DNA of 64,000 bases from an uncultured Collinsella sp. (GTDB lineage: Bacteria > Actinomycetota > Coriobacteriia > Coriobacteriales > Coriobacteriaceae): the NCBI GenBank assembly GCA_900540855.1, contig UQHK01000001.1, positions 124,001 through 188,000 on the forward strand. Reading direction: 5' to 3'. The position numbers and the translations under genes were made by a program. The notes below the pieces were generated by a model. The model ran no database searches. It was not told where the DNA came from and was given only the letters and a program-made list of their open reading frames with translations. Shown here piece after piece: positions 1 to 8,387 of the stretch (positions within the stretch are counted from its first letter, which is position 1; the number at the start of each line of letters is the position of its first letter).

Positions 1-2
1 AG

Positions 3-326
3 CTCGCCACGATGATGGATTCGCTCAAGCCGCGTCGTCGTCATGCCGCAACTGGTTTTGGCCGCGGTGTGCGCGTCCACCTGGGTCGCGGTGGCGGCAA
101 GGTGAGCTCGACGGGTTCGACGGCCGAGCGTTTTGCCAAGCGCGTCGCCGCCGACATGGCGCAGCGCCGCGAAGCTCGCACCGTTCGCGAGGCCGAGGCC
201 CGCGCACTCGAGGGCGTGGCCCAGGCCCAGCCCAAGAAAAAGAAGGGTAGCGGAGCCAAGCGCTCTCGCGTAACCAAGTCCGCCCAAGGCATCAAAGTCT
301 CGATGCCGAGCAAAAAGAAGAAGTAA
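3..326 (+). CDS. C-terminal part of an unidentified basic protein
   Basis: The reading frame is open from the first bases of the window and stops at 324-326, so this is probably the 3' end of a longer gene that starts outside. There is an in-frame ATG at 12, but no ribosome binding site can be judged before it. The visible ~107 residues are strongly basic and low in hydrophobics: an Arg-rich stretch (KPRRRH), a Gly/Arg segment, an alanine/glutamate/arginine-rich helical segment, and a Lys tail ending SKKKK. Such tails are common on RNA- or ribosome-binding enzymes (helicases, RNases, pseudouridine synthases), but no catalytic motif is visible and I do not recognise the family. No function is assigned. 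Confidence 0.5.
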   Translation, partial: LATMMDSLKPRRRHAATGFGRGVRVHLGRGGGKVSSTGSTAERFAKRVAADMAQRREARTVREAEARALEGVAQAQPKKKKGSGAKRSRVTKSAQGIKVSMPSKKKK

Positions 327-380
327 CTACGCGCCCTGGCGATGTTGAATTGGTGCCTTGCTCCTGTGGGGCCGTGGCGA

Positions 381-389
381 TGTTATGCT
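381..389 (+). promoter_or_regulatory. possible extended -10 promoter for the zinc-ribbon gene
   Basis: TGTTATGCT matches an extended -10 (TG-N-TATGCT) 41 nt before the GTG start at 430. No convincing -35 lies at the right spacing, so this is a weak call. Confidence 0.3.
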
Positions 390-429
390 CTAACCTCGAT
401 TATTTGAATTGCTTCGAAAAGAGGATGCC

Positions 430-1572
430 GTGATCTGCCCGCATTGCCTTAAGACTATCGAGGACGGCGCCTCGTTCTGCCCCTACTGCAACGCCTATGT
501 GGGTCCGGGCGATGGTCCCGAGCACACCGAGTTCGTGTTCTGTGAGGGCTGCGGTGCCCGTCTTTCTCCGCATGATCGTACGTGCCCCAAATGCGGACGC
601 CCCGCTCCGGGTATCCTCTCCGAGGATGCGGCAGCATCCGACCTGGCAGCGGGCCGCACGGCGGGCTTTCCGCGCCTAACGCAAGAGCAGATCGATACCG
701 AGGTGCCGCATGCGCCGGCCTCTGCCGCTGCGGTGCTTTCGGACGCCGCCGACCCCAATGAGACCTGCGTGCTGCCAGCTTTCGATAAGGATTTCGGTAT
801 CCCCAAGGTCGATATTCCCACGCCCGTTTCCCTGCATGACGATGCTCAAAAACCCAAGCGCAAGGTGCACCCCGACGAGGACGCCTATCACAAGCATAAG
901 CGTCATATTCCCAAGCCGCTCATTATCATCGCGGTCCTTGCCGTCGTGTGCGGTGGTGCCTATTGGTTCGTGACGACCGATCCCATGGGTGTTATGCCTG
1001 GCTTCTACGACCAGTTTGGCCAAGCTGCACAAACCACCTTCCCCACGCGTCAAAAGGGCGAGGCGACTGAGGACGATACCAAGCAGGGCGATTCTGCCGA
1101 GGTGGTTCAGGAAGAAACCGTGCTCACCGATGATCAGCTCTATACCAGGCTCGACGGTCTGTATCAGACCATCGTGTCCTACGCTGACGAGGACCAGATC
1201 GGCGAGGTCATCGATTCCTTTAACAACGGTTATCTCCGAACGCCGCTGTCCACCCGTCAGGAGCTGTCGCAGAGTGCCTACGCCCTGCGCGACCAGATCA
1301 AAAAGACGCAAGATGAGCTCAACAACCTGAAAGTACAGGACGATACGGTCTATGCGGATGACATCGCCCACTTAAAGCAGCTTGCCGAGTGGATGTATGA
1401 GCGCGTCGACGTGATCTGCCAGAGCTGGGATATCTCGCTGGCCATTCCCGATGGCGAGTCGATGAGTTCCCACCAAAGCGAGATCCTGGCGCCCATCTCG
1501 CAGGGCGGCAACAGCGCGCTGAACCAGTACGATGCCAATGTGGGTTCCTGGAAGCCGCAGCAGCGTTCCTAA
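430..1572 (+). CDS. zinc-ribbon, single-pass membrane protein of unknown function
   Basis: A 380-residue protein. Two zinc ribbons open it: CPHC...CPYC near residues 3-20 and CEGCG...CPKCG near residues 37-55. An acidic, low-complexity linker follows, then a Lys/His-rich stretch and one transmembrane segment (LIIIAVLAVVCGGAYWF) near residues 163-180. The remaining ~200 residues, probably extracytoplasmic, are rich in Asp/Glu/Gln and look helical. The topology would put the ribbons in the cytoplasm. GTG at 430 is preferred over TTG at 409 because AAAGAGG lies 5 nt before it. The ribbon is of the generic zinc-ribbon type often seen at the N-terminus of actinobacterial and Firmicute membrane proteins. 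The role is unknown. It may be transcribed separately from the cyclophilin gene, which has its own promoter. Confidence 0.8.
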   Translation: MICPHCLKTIEDGASFCPYCNAYVGPGDGPEHTEFVFCEGCGARLSPHDRTCPKCGRPAPGILSEDAAASDLAAGRTAGFPRLTQEQIDTEVPHAPASAAAVLSDAADPNETCVLPAFDKDFGIPKVDIPTPVSLHDDAQKPKRKVHPDEDAYHKHKRHIPKPLIIIAVLAVVCGGAYWFVTTDPMGVMPGFYDQFGQAAQTTFPTRQKGEATEDDTKQGDSAEVVQEETVLTDDQLYTRLDGLYQTIVSYADEDQIGEVIDSFNNGYLRTPLSTRQELSQSAYALRDQIKKTQDELNNLKVQDDTVYADDIAHLKQLAEWMYERVDVICQSWDISLAIPDGESMSSHQSEILAPISQGGNSALNQYDANVGSWKPQQRS

Positions 1573-1610
1573 AATTAGTTCGCCATAGTCGGCATAACCT
1601 ACGTGCGCAA

Positions 1611-1640
1611 TTGATGTAAACCCGTGCTTATTGCTACAAT
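1611..1640 (+). promoter_or_regulatory. sigma70-type promoter before the cyclophilin gene
   Basis: -35 TTGATG (1611-1616) and -10 TACAAT (1635-1640) with an 18-bp spacer, ending 39 nt before the ATG at 1680. Confidence 0.6.
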
Positions 1641-1679
1641 TCGTACAAATATGCTTTAAACGCACGAGGAAGGAACCAC

Positions 1680-2222
1680 ATGTTTGGTTTTAAGAAAGAG
1701 CTCTACACGCCCGAGTATCAGCTTGTCGGCGACGAGTGCGCCGTAATCGAGACGTCGAAGGGTACCATCAAGGTCAAGTTTGACGGCGAGGGCGCTCCCA
1801 TTCATGTCGCGAACTTCTGCGAGCTTTCCACGATGGGCTTCTATGATGGCCTTAAGTTCCATCGCTATGTGCCCGGTTTTGTTATCCAGGGCGGCGACCC
1901 CAATACCCGCGACATGTCCGGCGCCGACGTCGCTGCCGGTCTTGAAGGCCCCGACGGTATGCCCGGTACCGGTGGCCCCGGCTACTGCATCAAGGGCGAG
2001 TTTGCCACCAATCCGCGCAACAGCCATGTCGATGGCGCCCTTGCCATGGCACGCTCCATGGACCCCGATTCCGCGGGTTCGCAGTTCTACTTCTGCCTGG
2101 GTGCCCAGCATAACCTCGATTCCGGTTACACCGTCTTTGGTACCACGGTCGAGGGTCTCGATGTGATTTCGCAGCTGCGTGCCGGCGACGAGATCGTCCA
2201 TGTCGAGATCGTTCACGAGTAA
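1680..2222 (+). CDS. cyclophilin-type peptidyl-prolyl cis-trans isomerase
   Basis: A 180-residue single-domain cyclophilin that would catalyse cis-trans isomerisation of X-Pro bonds. The family core is plain: TSKGTIKVKF at the start of the barrel, FHRYVPGFVIQGGDP (catalytic Arg and Phe of the F-H-R-x3-x-F-x-x-Q-G-G motif), and SAGSQFYFCLG for the substrate-binding S-Q-F-F-I region. There is no signal peptide or lipobox, so it is probably cytoplasmic. The ATG at 1680 follows a GAGGAAGGA ribosome binding site and the promoter at 1611-1640. Its stop is 11 nt before the TPR gene, so the two are probably co-transcribed. The exact client is unknown. Confidence 0.93.
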   Translation: MFGFKKELYTPEYQLVGDECAVIETSKGTIKVKFDGEGAPIHVANFCELSTMGFYDGLKFHRYVPGFVIQGGDPNTRDMSGADVAAGLEGPDGMPGTGGPGYCIKGEFATNPRNSHVDGALAMARSMDPDSAGSQFYFCLGAQHNLDSGYTVFGTTVEGLDVISQLRAGDEIVHVEIVHE

Positions 2223-2233
2223 AGGGGACTTCC

Positions 2234-3538
2234 TTGAATAGCCAGCTGATCCAACAGGGCCGCGCCGCTTACCGCGCGGGTGATTTTTCCGCTGCAGCCC
2301 AGATGCTTGGGGCGGCAAAGACTCCCGATGAGATTATGGGCGAGGCCGATCACCTTCGTGGCAACGCCTTGATGCACCTGGGCATGTATGCCGAGGCCGC
2401 CGAGGCCTATGCCGCCGCCCTCAACGACGGTACCTACGGCAAGCGCGGCGCGCTGCTCACCAACCGCGGCAAGGCGCTCGCCGCCGTGGGCGACTACACG
2501 ACGGCCGCTCAGGCTTTCTCTGCCGCTACGCAGGATGCTTCCTATGCCACGCCGTTCAAGGCCTATCTGGGCCTGGGCAATGCGCTGTTCCAGTCGGGCG
2601 ACTATGCCAACGCGGGAACCGCCTTCCGTCAGGCTGCCATCGACGGCGCCAATCCGGCTCCTGCCGCCGCACTCGGCGAGCTCGGTCGTTGCTTCATTAA
2701 GCTCGGCCGTCCGGCGGATGCCGTGGAGACCTACCGCACGGCTATCGACTTCGCCGGCCCCCGCGACGACACGCGTGCGCTCAACGCCGGCATGGGTCAG
2801 GCGCTTTCTGCCGCCGGCCGTCCCTCCGACGCACTCGACGCCTTTAACGCCGCTACTGCCGATGGCATCTACCAGCTCACCTCCGAGCAGGCCGATGAGC
2901 TTGCCCGCGTGCAGGATTCGCTTGCTGCGCTGTCTGCCCAGACGGCTATGGCCACGGCTCCGGCGCCCGCGATGGACGCTCCTGCCGTCGATCCGCTCGA
3001 TCCTACGGGCGCGACCGGTCAGTTTATGCCCGATCCCTCGGACACCGGCTTCTTTACGCTGTCCGAGTCCGAGATGGTCCAGCAGGACCGTCAGGATCGT
3101 AAGCAGGCCAAGGTCCGTCGCCGCCATCGCCACACGGGCCTCAAAGTCTTCATCGTGCTGCTTCTGCTCATTTTGATCGCCGCGGGCGGTCTGGGCTTTG
3201 CCTACACGCGCGGCTTTGGCTTCCCGTCTCAGGAGTCTGTCGTTACCGATCTGTTCCAGGCTGCCGGTGACGGTGACACCGCAAAGGCCGAGTCTTGCCT
3301 GGCCTCGAGCCTGTCCGAGGACGCTAAGTCGATGATCATCTCCTCGATTCCGCAGGGTGCCACCGTGTCCGTCGAGGGCATGGATCAGTCCATGACCGAG
3401 ACGACCGCTAAGGTGAAGGCATCGCTGTCCAAGGGCGGCGAGCAGGAGTACACCGTCAAATTCGTGCGCTCCGACAACCATATCGGCTGGGCCGTTTCTT
3501 CGCTTGATATGGATTTCTCGGCTGCTGACAACCAGTAG
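2234..3538 (+). CDS. TPR-repeat membrane protein
   Basis: A 434-residue protein. Residues 1 to about 235 are tandem tetratricopeptide-like helical hairpins rich in Ala and Gly (for example YRAGDFSAAAQML, LFQSGDYANAGTAFRQAA, LGRPADAVETY, LSAAGRPSDALDAFNAA). A Pro/Ala-rich linker follows, then a basic patch (KVRRRHRHTG), one transmembrane segment near residues 305-325 (FIVLLLLILIAAGGLGFAY), and a ~110-residue outer domain resembling the DUF4878-like lipoprotein/membrane tails. The TTG at 2234 is chosen because AAAGGGGA lies just before it and no better start exists. It sits between a cyclophilin and the mre operon and could scaffold protein complexes; this is inference. Confidence 0.85.
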   Translation: MNSQLIQQGRAAYRAGDFSAAAQMLGAAKTPDEIMGEADHLRGNALMHLGMYAEAAEAYAAALNDGTYGKRGALLTNRGKALAAVGDYTTAAQAFSAATQDASYATPFKAYLGLGNALFQSGDYANAGTAFRQAAIDGANPAPAAALGELGRCFIKLGRPADAVETYRTAIDFAGPRDDTRALNAGMGQALSAAGRPSDALDAFNAATADGIYQLTSEQADELARVQDSLAALSAQTAMATAPAPAMDAPAVDPLDPTGATGQFMPDPSDTGFFTLSESEMVQQDRQDRKQAKVRRRHRHTGLKVFIVLLLLILIAAGGLGFAYTRGFGFPSQESVVTDLFQAAGDGDTAKAESCLASSLSEDAKSMIISSIPQGATVSVEGMDQSMTETTAKVKASLSKGGEQEYTVKFVRSDNHIGWAVSSLDMDFSAADNQ

Positions 3539-3560
3539 TGACCTTATGGGATTTAGCTTT

Positions 3561-3593
3561 GCCCGGCGCTTCACCGCAAGTGAGGTGCCGGGC
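3561..3593 (+). terminator. hairpin before mreB, terminator-like
   Basis: A 14-bp stem (3561-3574 with 3580-3593, two G-T pairs) closed by a CGCAA loop. There is no clear T-run after it (TTGCGC), so it may act as a weak terminator or as a transcript-end stabiliser for the TPR gene. Confidence 0.5.
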
Positions 3594-3653
3594 TTGCGCT
3601 AGTATGATGAGCTAGTAGTTTTCCAGCAATCATCCAACACATCAGGAGTTGCG

Positions 3654-4697
3654 TTGTTTTCTTTGATGGATATGTTCTTCGGTAGCTATGCGGGCGATCT
3701 TGCCATCGACCTCGGCACCGCCAATACGCTTGTCTCCGTGCGCGGCAAGGGCATCGTCATTCGCGAGCCCTCTGTTGTCGCCATCGACAAGAACGACGAG
3801 CGCATCTTGGCGGTCGGTATCGAGGCAAAGCGCATGCTCGGCCGTACGCCCGGCAACATCGTGGCCGTTCGTCCCCTGAAGGACGGCGTCATCGCCGACT
3901 TCGATGTTACCGAGGCCATGCTTCGCTACTTTATCGACAAGGCGTCCGAGAAGCGCTATCCGTGGACTCCGCGTCCGCGTGTTGTCGTCTGCGTTCCCTC
4001 CGGTGTCACGTCGGTCGAGAAGCGCGCTGTCTTTGAGGCCACGATCCAGGCCGGTGCCCGCCAGGCCTATCTGATCGAAGAGCCCATGGCGGCTGCCATC
4101 GGCGCCGACCTGCCCGTCGAGGAACCCACCGGCTCCATGGTCATCGACATCGGTGGCGGTACCACCGAGGTTGCCGTTATCGCTATGGGCGGCATCGTCG
4201 TCTCGCAGTCCATCCGTATTGCCGGCGATGAGTTCGATCAGGCCATTCTCACGCACGTTCGCGATGCCTACAACCTGGCCATCGGCGAGCGTACGGCAGA
4301 GGACATTAAGATCAAGGTCGGCTCCGCCGTGCCGCTCAAGGATGAGCTCGACGTCGAGGTCAACGGCCGCGACGTGATCACCGGTCTGCCCAAGACCGTG
4401 CGCATCGAGAGCGAGGAGATTCGTCGCGCGCTCAACAAGCCGCTCGACGAGATGGCCAAGGCCGTCAAGGACGCACTCGACGCTACGCCTCCCGATCTTG
4501 CCTCGGACCTTATGTACTACGGCATTTTGCTGACCGGTGGCGGCGCGCTGCTGCGCGGTCTCGACGTGCGCCTGCGCGATGAGACCGGCGTTTCGGTCAA
4601 CGTCAGCCCCACGGCGCTCGATAACGTCGTTAACGGCTGTGCCCGCGTGCTCGAGGCCAATGCGTTTGATGGCGGCTTCGTCCAGACCAATGCTTAA
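3654..4697 (+). CDS. mreB: rod shape-determining protein MreB
   Basis: A bacterial actin that forms membrane-bound filaments and guides lateral wall synthesis. The 347 residues match the normal family length. The ATPase motifs are intact: AIDLGTANT (phosphate 1), VIDIGGGTTEVAVI (phosphate 2), and LLTGGGALLRG (adenosine motif). The hydrophobic N-terminus (MFSLMDMFFG) probably binds the membrane. The TTG at 3654 is preferred because AGGAG lies 5 nt before it; ATG at 3666 is an alternative. TATGAT at 3603-3608 is a possible -10. It heads mreB-mreC-mreD-PBP2-rodA, the elongasome operon. Collinsella-type cells are short rods or chains, consistent with this. Confidence 0.97.
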   Translation: MFSLMDMFFGSYAGDLAIDLGTANTLVSVRGKGIVIREPSVVAIDKNDERILAVGIEAKRMLGRTPGNIVAVRPLKDGVIADFDVTEAMLRYFIDKASEKRYPWTPRPRVVVCVPSGVTSVEKRAVFEATIQAGARQAYLIEEPMAAAIGADLPVEEPTGSMVIDIGGGTTEVAVIAMGGIVVSQSIRIAGDEFDQAILTHVRDAYNLAIGERTAEDIKIKVGSAVPLKDELDVEVNGRDVITGLPKTVRIESEEIRRALNKPLDEMAKAVKDALDATPPDLASDLMYYGILLTGGGALLRGLDVRLRDETGVSVNVSPTALDNVVNGCARVLEANAFDGGFVQTNA

Positions 4698-4718
4698 TTT
4701 CCAAAAGGTGGATTCCAT

Positions 4719-5717
4719 TTGGCACGATCTTCGGGTTTCTCCACAAATCTGAATACCAAGCGACAATCAACGGGTATGCGCCCGTTGATTGTTTTCAGCC
4801 TGATTTCGGTGTTGCTGCTCACGTTTTACATCCGCGAGGGCGAGGCAGGACCGATTCATGCCGTGCGCTCGGGCGTGACGACGATTACCTCGCCGGTGCG
4901 CTTTGTGGGCTCGGCTGTGGCGGCTCCCTTCAATGCGATCGGTAACGTGTTCTCTAACCTTACGGCGTCGCAGGACACGCTTGACGAGCTTAAGAAGCAA
5001 AACGAGGAACTGACCTCTAAGGTTGCCGAGCTCTCCGAGGCTCAAAAGACCGCCGAGCGACTGGAGGGGCTGGTCGGCCTGCAGTCGACCTACAACCTCA
5101 AATCAACCGCAGCTCGTATCGTCGGCGCTTCGGGCGATGCCTGGACCTCGACCGTCACCATCGATAAGGGTTCTGCCGACGGTCTTACCATCAACATGCC
5201 TGTGACGAGTTCTGCCGGTGTCATAGGCCAGATTATCGAGGTCTCGGCCAAGACGTCCACCGTGCGCCTGATTGGCGACGAGAACTCGGGCGTGTCCGCC
5301 ATGGTGCAGGACACGCGCGCCCAGGGCATGCTGCAGGGTCAGGCTGACGGCACGCTGCGTCTTGAGTACGTGAGCGTCGACTCCGACGTTAAAGTCGGCG
5401 ACATCATCGTGACCTCGGGCATCGGTGGCGTGTTCCCCAAGGGCCTACCGCTCGGCACCGTCTCGTCGGTTGAGAAATCTGCAAACGACGTGTACTACAC
5501 CATTGTGGTGCGCGCTCAGACGACGGCCGAGAACAACGAGGAAGTGCTGGTCATTACTTCGCTGACCGACGAACAGTCGGCCTCGGATGAGGACGTGAGC
5601 ACGGCAAACAGCACGCCGCAGGGAACGTCGCGCGACGCTGCGACCAAGACGAAGGACGAGAGTTCGGATGACAGTTCCGACACGTCCGAGACGACCGATT
5701 CCGGCTCGAGCGAATAG
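4719..5717 (+). CDS. mreC: rod shape-determining protein MreC
   Basis: A 332-residue bitopic protein that links cytoplasmic MreB to the periplasmic wall enzymes. One transmembrane helix lies near residues 22-38 (PLIVFSLISVLLLTFYI). A coiled coil follows at about residues 83-113 (DTLDELKKQNEELTSKVAELSEAQK), then the two six-stranded barrels typical of MreC, with GSADGLTINMPV and GDIIVTSGIGGVFPKGLPLGTV. The C-terminal ~55 residues are Ser/Asp/Thr-rich and probably disordered. The TTG at 4719 has AAAAGGTGG upstream and lies 21 nt after mreB. Confidence 0.95.
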   Translation: MARSSGFSTNLNTKRQSTGMRPLIVFSLISVLLLTFYIREGEAGPIHAVRSGVTTITSPVRFVGSAVAAPFNAIGNVFSNLTASQDTLDELKKQNEELTSKVAELSEAQKTAERLEGLVGLQSTYNLKSTAARIVGASGDAWTSTVTIDKGSADGLTINMPVTSSAGVIGQIIEVSAKTSTVRLIGDENSGVSAMVQDTRAQGMLQGQADGTLRLEYVSVDSDVKVGDIIVTSGIGGVFPKGLPLGTVSSVEKSANDVYYTIVVRAQTTAENNEEVLVITSLTDEQSASDEDVSTANSTPQGTSRDAATKTKDESSDDSSDTSETTDSGSSE

Positions 5718-5722
5718 GGGGC

Positions 5723-6295
5723 ATGTCCATGGATCTACACGAGCAGGGGATGAGCTCTCGCACGTTTGTAATCGCCGCCATCGTGTGCGTGCTGCTGCAG
5801 GCAGGCCTCGCACCGCAGATCTCCATTGCGGGCGGTCGCGTCAACTTTATGATTATTCTTGTGTGCCTGAGTGTGTTCTCGGGCGACCCGACCCGTGCCG
5901 TCGCGTGCGGTTTTTGCAGCGGCTTGTTCTATGACCTGTCCGCTGCCGTGCCGGTGGGCGTTATGTCGCTCCTGCTGACCGTGGGTTCTTTTGCCCTGGT
6001 GCACAGCGCCGCTGGTCAGACGGGCGGTACCCCGAGTGCGCGCGGCATCACGGTGGGCACCTTCGCGCTCGTCATTAATGTGATTTACAGCATCATCTTG
6101 CTGTTTATGGGTTTGGAGACGAGCTTTGTCGTGGCGATCTTCGGCCATGCGCTGCCGTCTTCGATCCTGACGGGTCTGGTTGCTATTCCGTTTTTGATGT
6201 CCGGCGTCGTGCCGCAGTCCGGCTATGGATTCTCCGCACGTGGCGGGCGCCAGACGGGTATGCGCTTTAAGCCCAAGACCCGCAAGCTCAAATAG
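5723..6295 (+). CDS. mreD: rod shape-determining protein MreD
   Basis: A 190-residue polytopic membrane protein, the usual third component of the MreBCD system. About five hydrophobic segments are seen, for example FVIAAIVCVLLQAGLAP, FMIILVCLSVF, GVMSLLLTVGSFALV, and FALVINVIYSIILLFMGL, followed by a basic cytoplasmic tail (RFKPKTRKLK). Sequence conservation in MreD is low, so the call leans on position between mreC and the PBP2 gene and on the hydropathy pattern. An AGGGGGC ribosome binding site lies just before the ATG at 5723; ATG at 5729 is also possible. Confidence 0.9.
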   Translation: MSMDLHEQGMSSRTFVIAAIVCVLLQAGLAPQISIAGGRVNFMIILVCLSVFSGDPTRAVACGFCSGLFYDLSAAVPVGVMSLLLTVGSFALVHSAAGQTGGTPSARGITVGTFALVINVIYSIILLFMGLETSFVVAIFGHALPSSILTGLVAIPFLMSGVVPQSGYGFSARGGRQTGMRFKPKTRKLK

Positions 6296-6308
6296 GGGAG
6301 GCCCGTAG

Positions 6309-8378
6309 ATGTCTTCCCAGTTGACGGTTATTATCGCCGGTATCGTGTTGGTCGTGGCCATCGTGGTCGCGCTGGTCATCATGCGTCGTGGCGATTCCCG
6401 ATTTACCTACGATACGCAGCATGGAACGGCCCCGCGCGCCACCGAGGGCGAGGGCAATACCGCGGCGACCGCCTTTAAGGGCCGCTTTTCCATCCTCACC
6501 ACGGGTGTGGGCGCGATGTTTGCGGCGCTTGCCGTTAAGCTGTGGGGCATGCAGATGGTCTCGTCGGACTATTACGAGAAGCAGGCTAATAGTAATCAGA
6601 CTCGCACCGTTACCACACCCGCTGTGCGCGGCCGCATCCTCGACCGCAATGGCGTGGCGCTTGTCCAGAACCGTCCCTCACTTGCTGTCGTGGCCTACCG
6701 CGACCTTGCGGAGGATGAGGTTCTGGTTCGCCATCTTGCCAACGTGCTTGGAATGCCTTACGTGGCGGTCCTTCGCAATATTCAGGACAATACAGAGGGC
6801 GCTCAGAGCCTGCATACCATCGCGACGGACGTCCGTCGTTCCACGGTTGCCTATATTCAGGAGCATGCCGGCGAGTTCCCGGGCGTCAAGATTGCCGAGC
6901 GTACCGAGCGCCAGTATCCATATGGCGAGACGGCATGCCATATCTTGGGCTATACCGGCACCATTACCTCCGAGCAGCTCGAGGCTCAGAATAAGAAAAC
7001 CTCTGGCGATGATGATGCTTCTGCTGGCAAGATTACGTACCAGTCGGGCGATATCGTGGGCCAGGCGGGCGTTGAGAGCTACTACGAAAACCTGCTGCAG
7101 GGCATTCGTGGCGAGCAGACCGTCAAGGTCGATGCCTCGGGCAATGTGACCGGTCAGGCCGGCGCCGTGCCCGCGAAGGCCGGCTCCGACATTAAGCTCA
7201 CGCTCGACCTTAAGATCCAACAGGCCTGTGAGACGGCGCTGGCGAGCGCTATCGAGCTTGCCAAGACCACTGGCTACAGCAATGCCGGCAACGGCGCCGT
7301 GGTGTGTCTCGATCCCAACAATGGCGAGATCCTGGGCATGGCGAGCGAGCCCAAGTTCGATCCGTCCGTCTTTATCGGCGGCGTCTCAAATGACGTGTGG
7401 ACCGAGCTCAATGATGACAAGGGTTCGCACCCGCTGCTCAACCGCGCCATTAGCGGACAGTACATGTCGGCTTCGACCATCAAGCCGCTCTCGGCGCTGG
7501 CAGGCCTTGAATTTGGAACTTATACCTCCGGCCAGACCACGAACTGCACGGGCTATTGGACGGGCCTAGGCAAGTCGTGGGGTAAGTACTGCTGGCTGCA
7601 TTCCGGCCACGGCACCATGACGCTGCAATCGGGCATCGCCAACTCGTGCGACCCCGTGTTCTACGATATGGGCAAGGCGTTTTTCTACAACGACCATCAT
7701 CCCGAGGGCCTGCAGGAGGTCTTTCGTCGCTGGGGCCTAGGCAAGACCTGCGGTATCGATCTGCCGAGTGAGGGCGCGGGCCGTATTCCCGATGCCGAGT
7801 GGAAAGAGTCGTACTTCACCGACGCCTCTGCCGAGGACCGCAAGTGGAATGCCGGCGATATGACCAACATTGCCATCGGCCAGGGCGACATCCTGGTGAC
7901 GCCCCTGCAGATGGCGTGCGCCTATATGGGTCTTGCCAACGGCGGCAAACAGTACGTGCCTCACGTGTTTTTGTCTGCCGTGTCGCGCGATGGCGACGGC
8001 GATGCCTATAAGTACAACGGAAAGGGCAAGAAGAAGCGCCTAGAGGCCAAGATCAACAGCGATTCGGATTTGGCTCTTGTCCGCAACGGCATGCACGACG
8101 TGATTTACACGGCATCGACGTCCCTGGCGGCTCACTTTGGCACCCTGACGCCGCAGGTATACGGCAAGTCGGGCACGGGCGAGAAAAGCGGCGAGGACGA
8201 ATACGCGTGGTTCTGCGCCTATGCACCGTCCGATGATCCCAAGTATGTTATCGCTACTGTCCTGGAGCAGGGCGGCGGTGGCTCGGATACCGCGATGCAT
8301 GTCGTGCGCGACGTGCTCGGCGTGATTTATGACGAGCCCGATACCTCTTCGGCCTCGGGCGATTCTTCGGTTCGATAG
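6309..8378 (+). CDS. mrdA: penicillin-binding protein 2 (class B transpeptidase of the elongasome)
   Basis: A 689-residue class B PBP that cross-links peptidoglycan during elongation with RodA. It has a short N-terminal hydrophobic segment (LTVIIAGIVLVVAIVVALVIM) and a second one near residues 60-80, which is unusual for a PBP2 and suggests two membrane passes. The pedestal domain begins with TPAVRGRILDRNG. The transpeptidase domain holds STIK (SxxK nucleophile), NSCDPVFYDMG (the SxN/SxD position), and YGKSGTGEK (KSGT). The ATG at 6309 lies 13 nt after mreD. Its place before rodA supports the elongation-specific assignment over a division-specific FtsI. Confidence 0.95.
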   Translation: MSSQLTVIIAGIVLVVAIVVALVIMRRGDSRFTYDTQHGTAPRATEGEGNTAATAFKGRFSILTTGVGAMFAALAVKLWGMQMVSSDYYEKQANSNQTRTVTTPAVRGRILDRNGVALVQNRPSLAVVAYRDLAEDEVLVRHLANVLGMPYVAVLRNIQDNTEGAQSLHTIATDVRRSTVAYIQEHAGEFPGVKIAERTERQYPYGETACHILGYTGTITSEQLEAQNKKTSGDDDASAGKITYQSGDIVGQAGVESYYENLLQGIRGEQTVKVDASGNVTGQAGAVPAKAGSDIKLTLDLKIQQACETALASAIELAKTTGYSNAGNGAVVCLDPNNGEILGMASEPKFDPSVFIGGVSNDVWTELNDDKGSHPLLNRAISGQYMSASTIKPLSALAGLEFGTYTSGQTTNCTGYWTGLGKSWGKYCWLHSGHGTMTLQSGIANSCDPVFYDMGKAFFYNDHHPEGLQEVFRRWGLGKTCGIDLPSEGAGRIPDAEWKESYFTDASAEDRKWNAGDMTNIAIGQGDILVTPLQMACAYMGLANGGKQYVPHVFLSAVSRDGDGDAYKYNGKGKKKRLEAKINSDSDLALVRNGMHDVIYTASTSLAAHFGTLTPQVYGKSGTGEKSGEDEYAWFCAYAPSDDPKYVIATVLEQGGGGSDTAMHVVRDVLGVIYDEPDTSSASGDSSVR

Positions 8379-8387
8379 GAGGTTGCG

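Noticed and set aside
12..326. Complete small basic protein starting at ATG 12
   Set aside because: The frame is open to the window edge and no ribosome binding site can be seen, so a partial longer gene is more likely.
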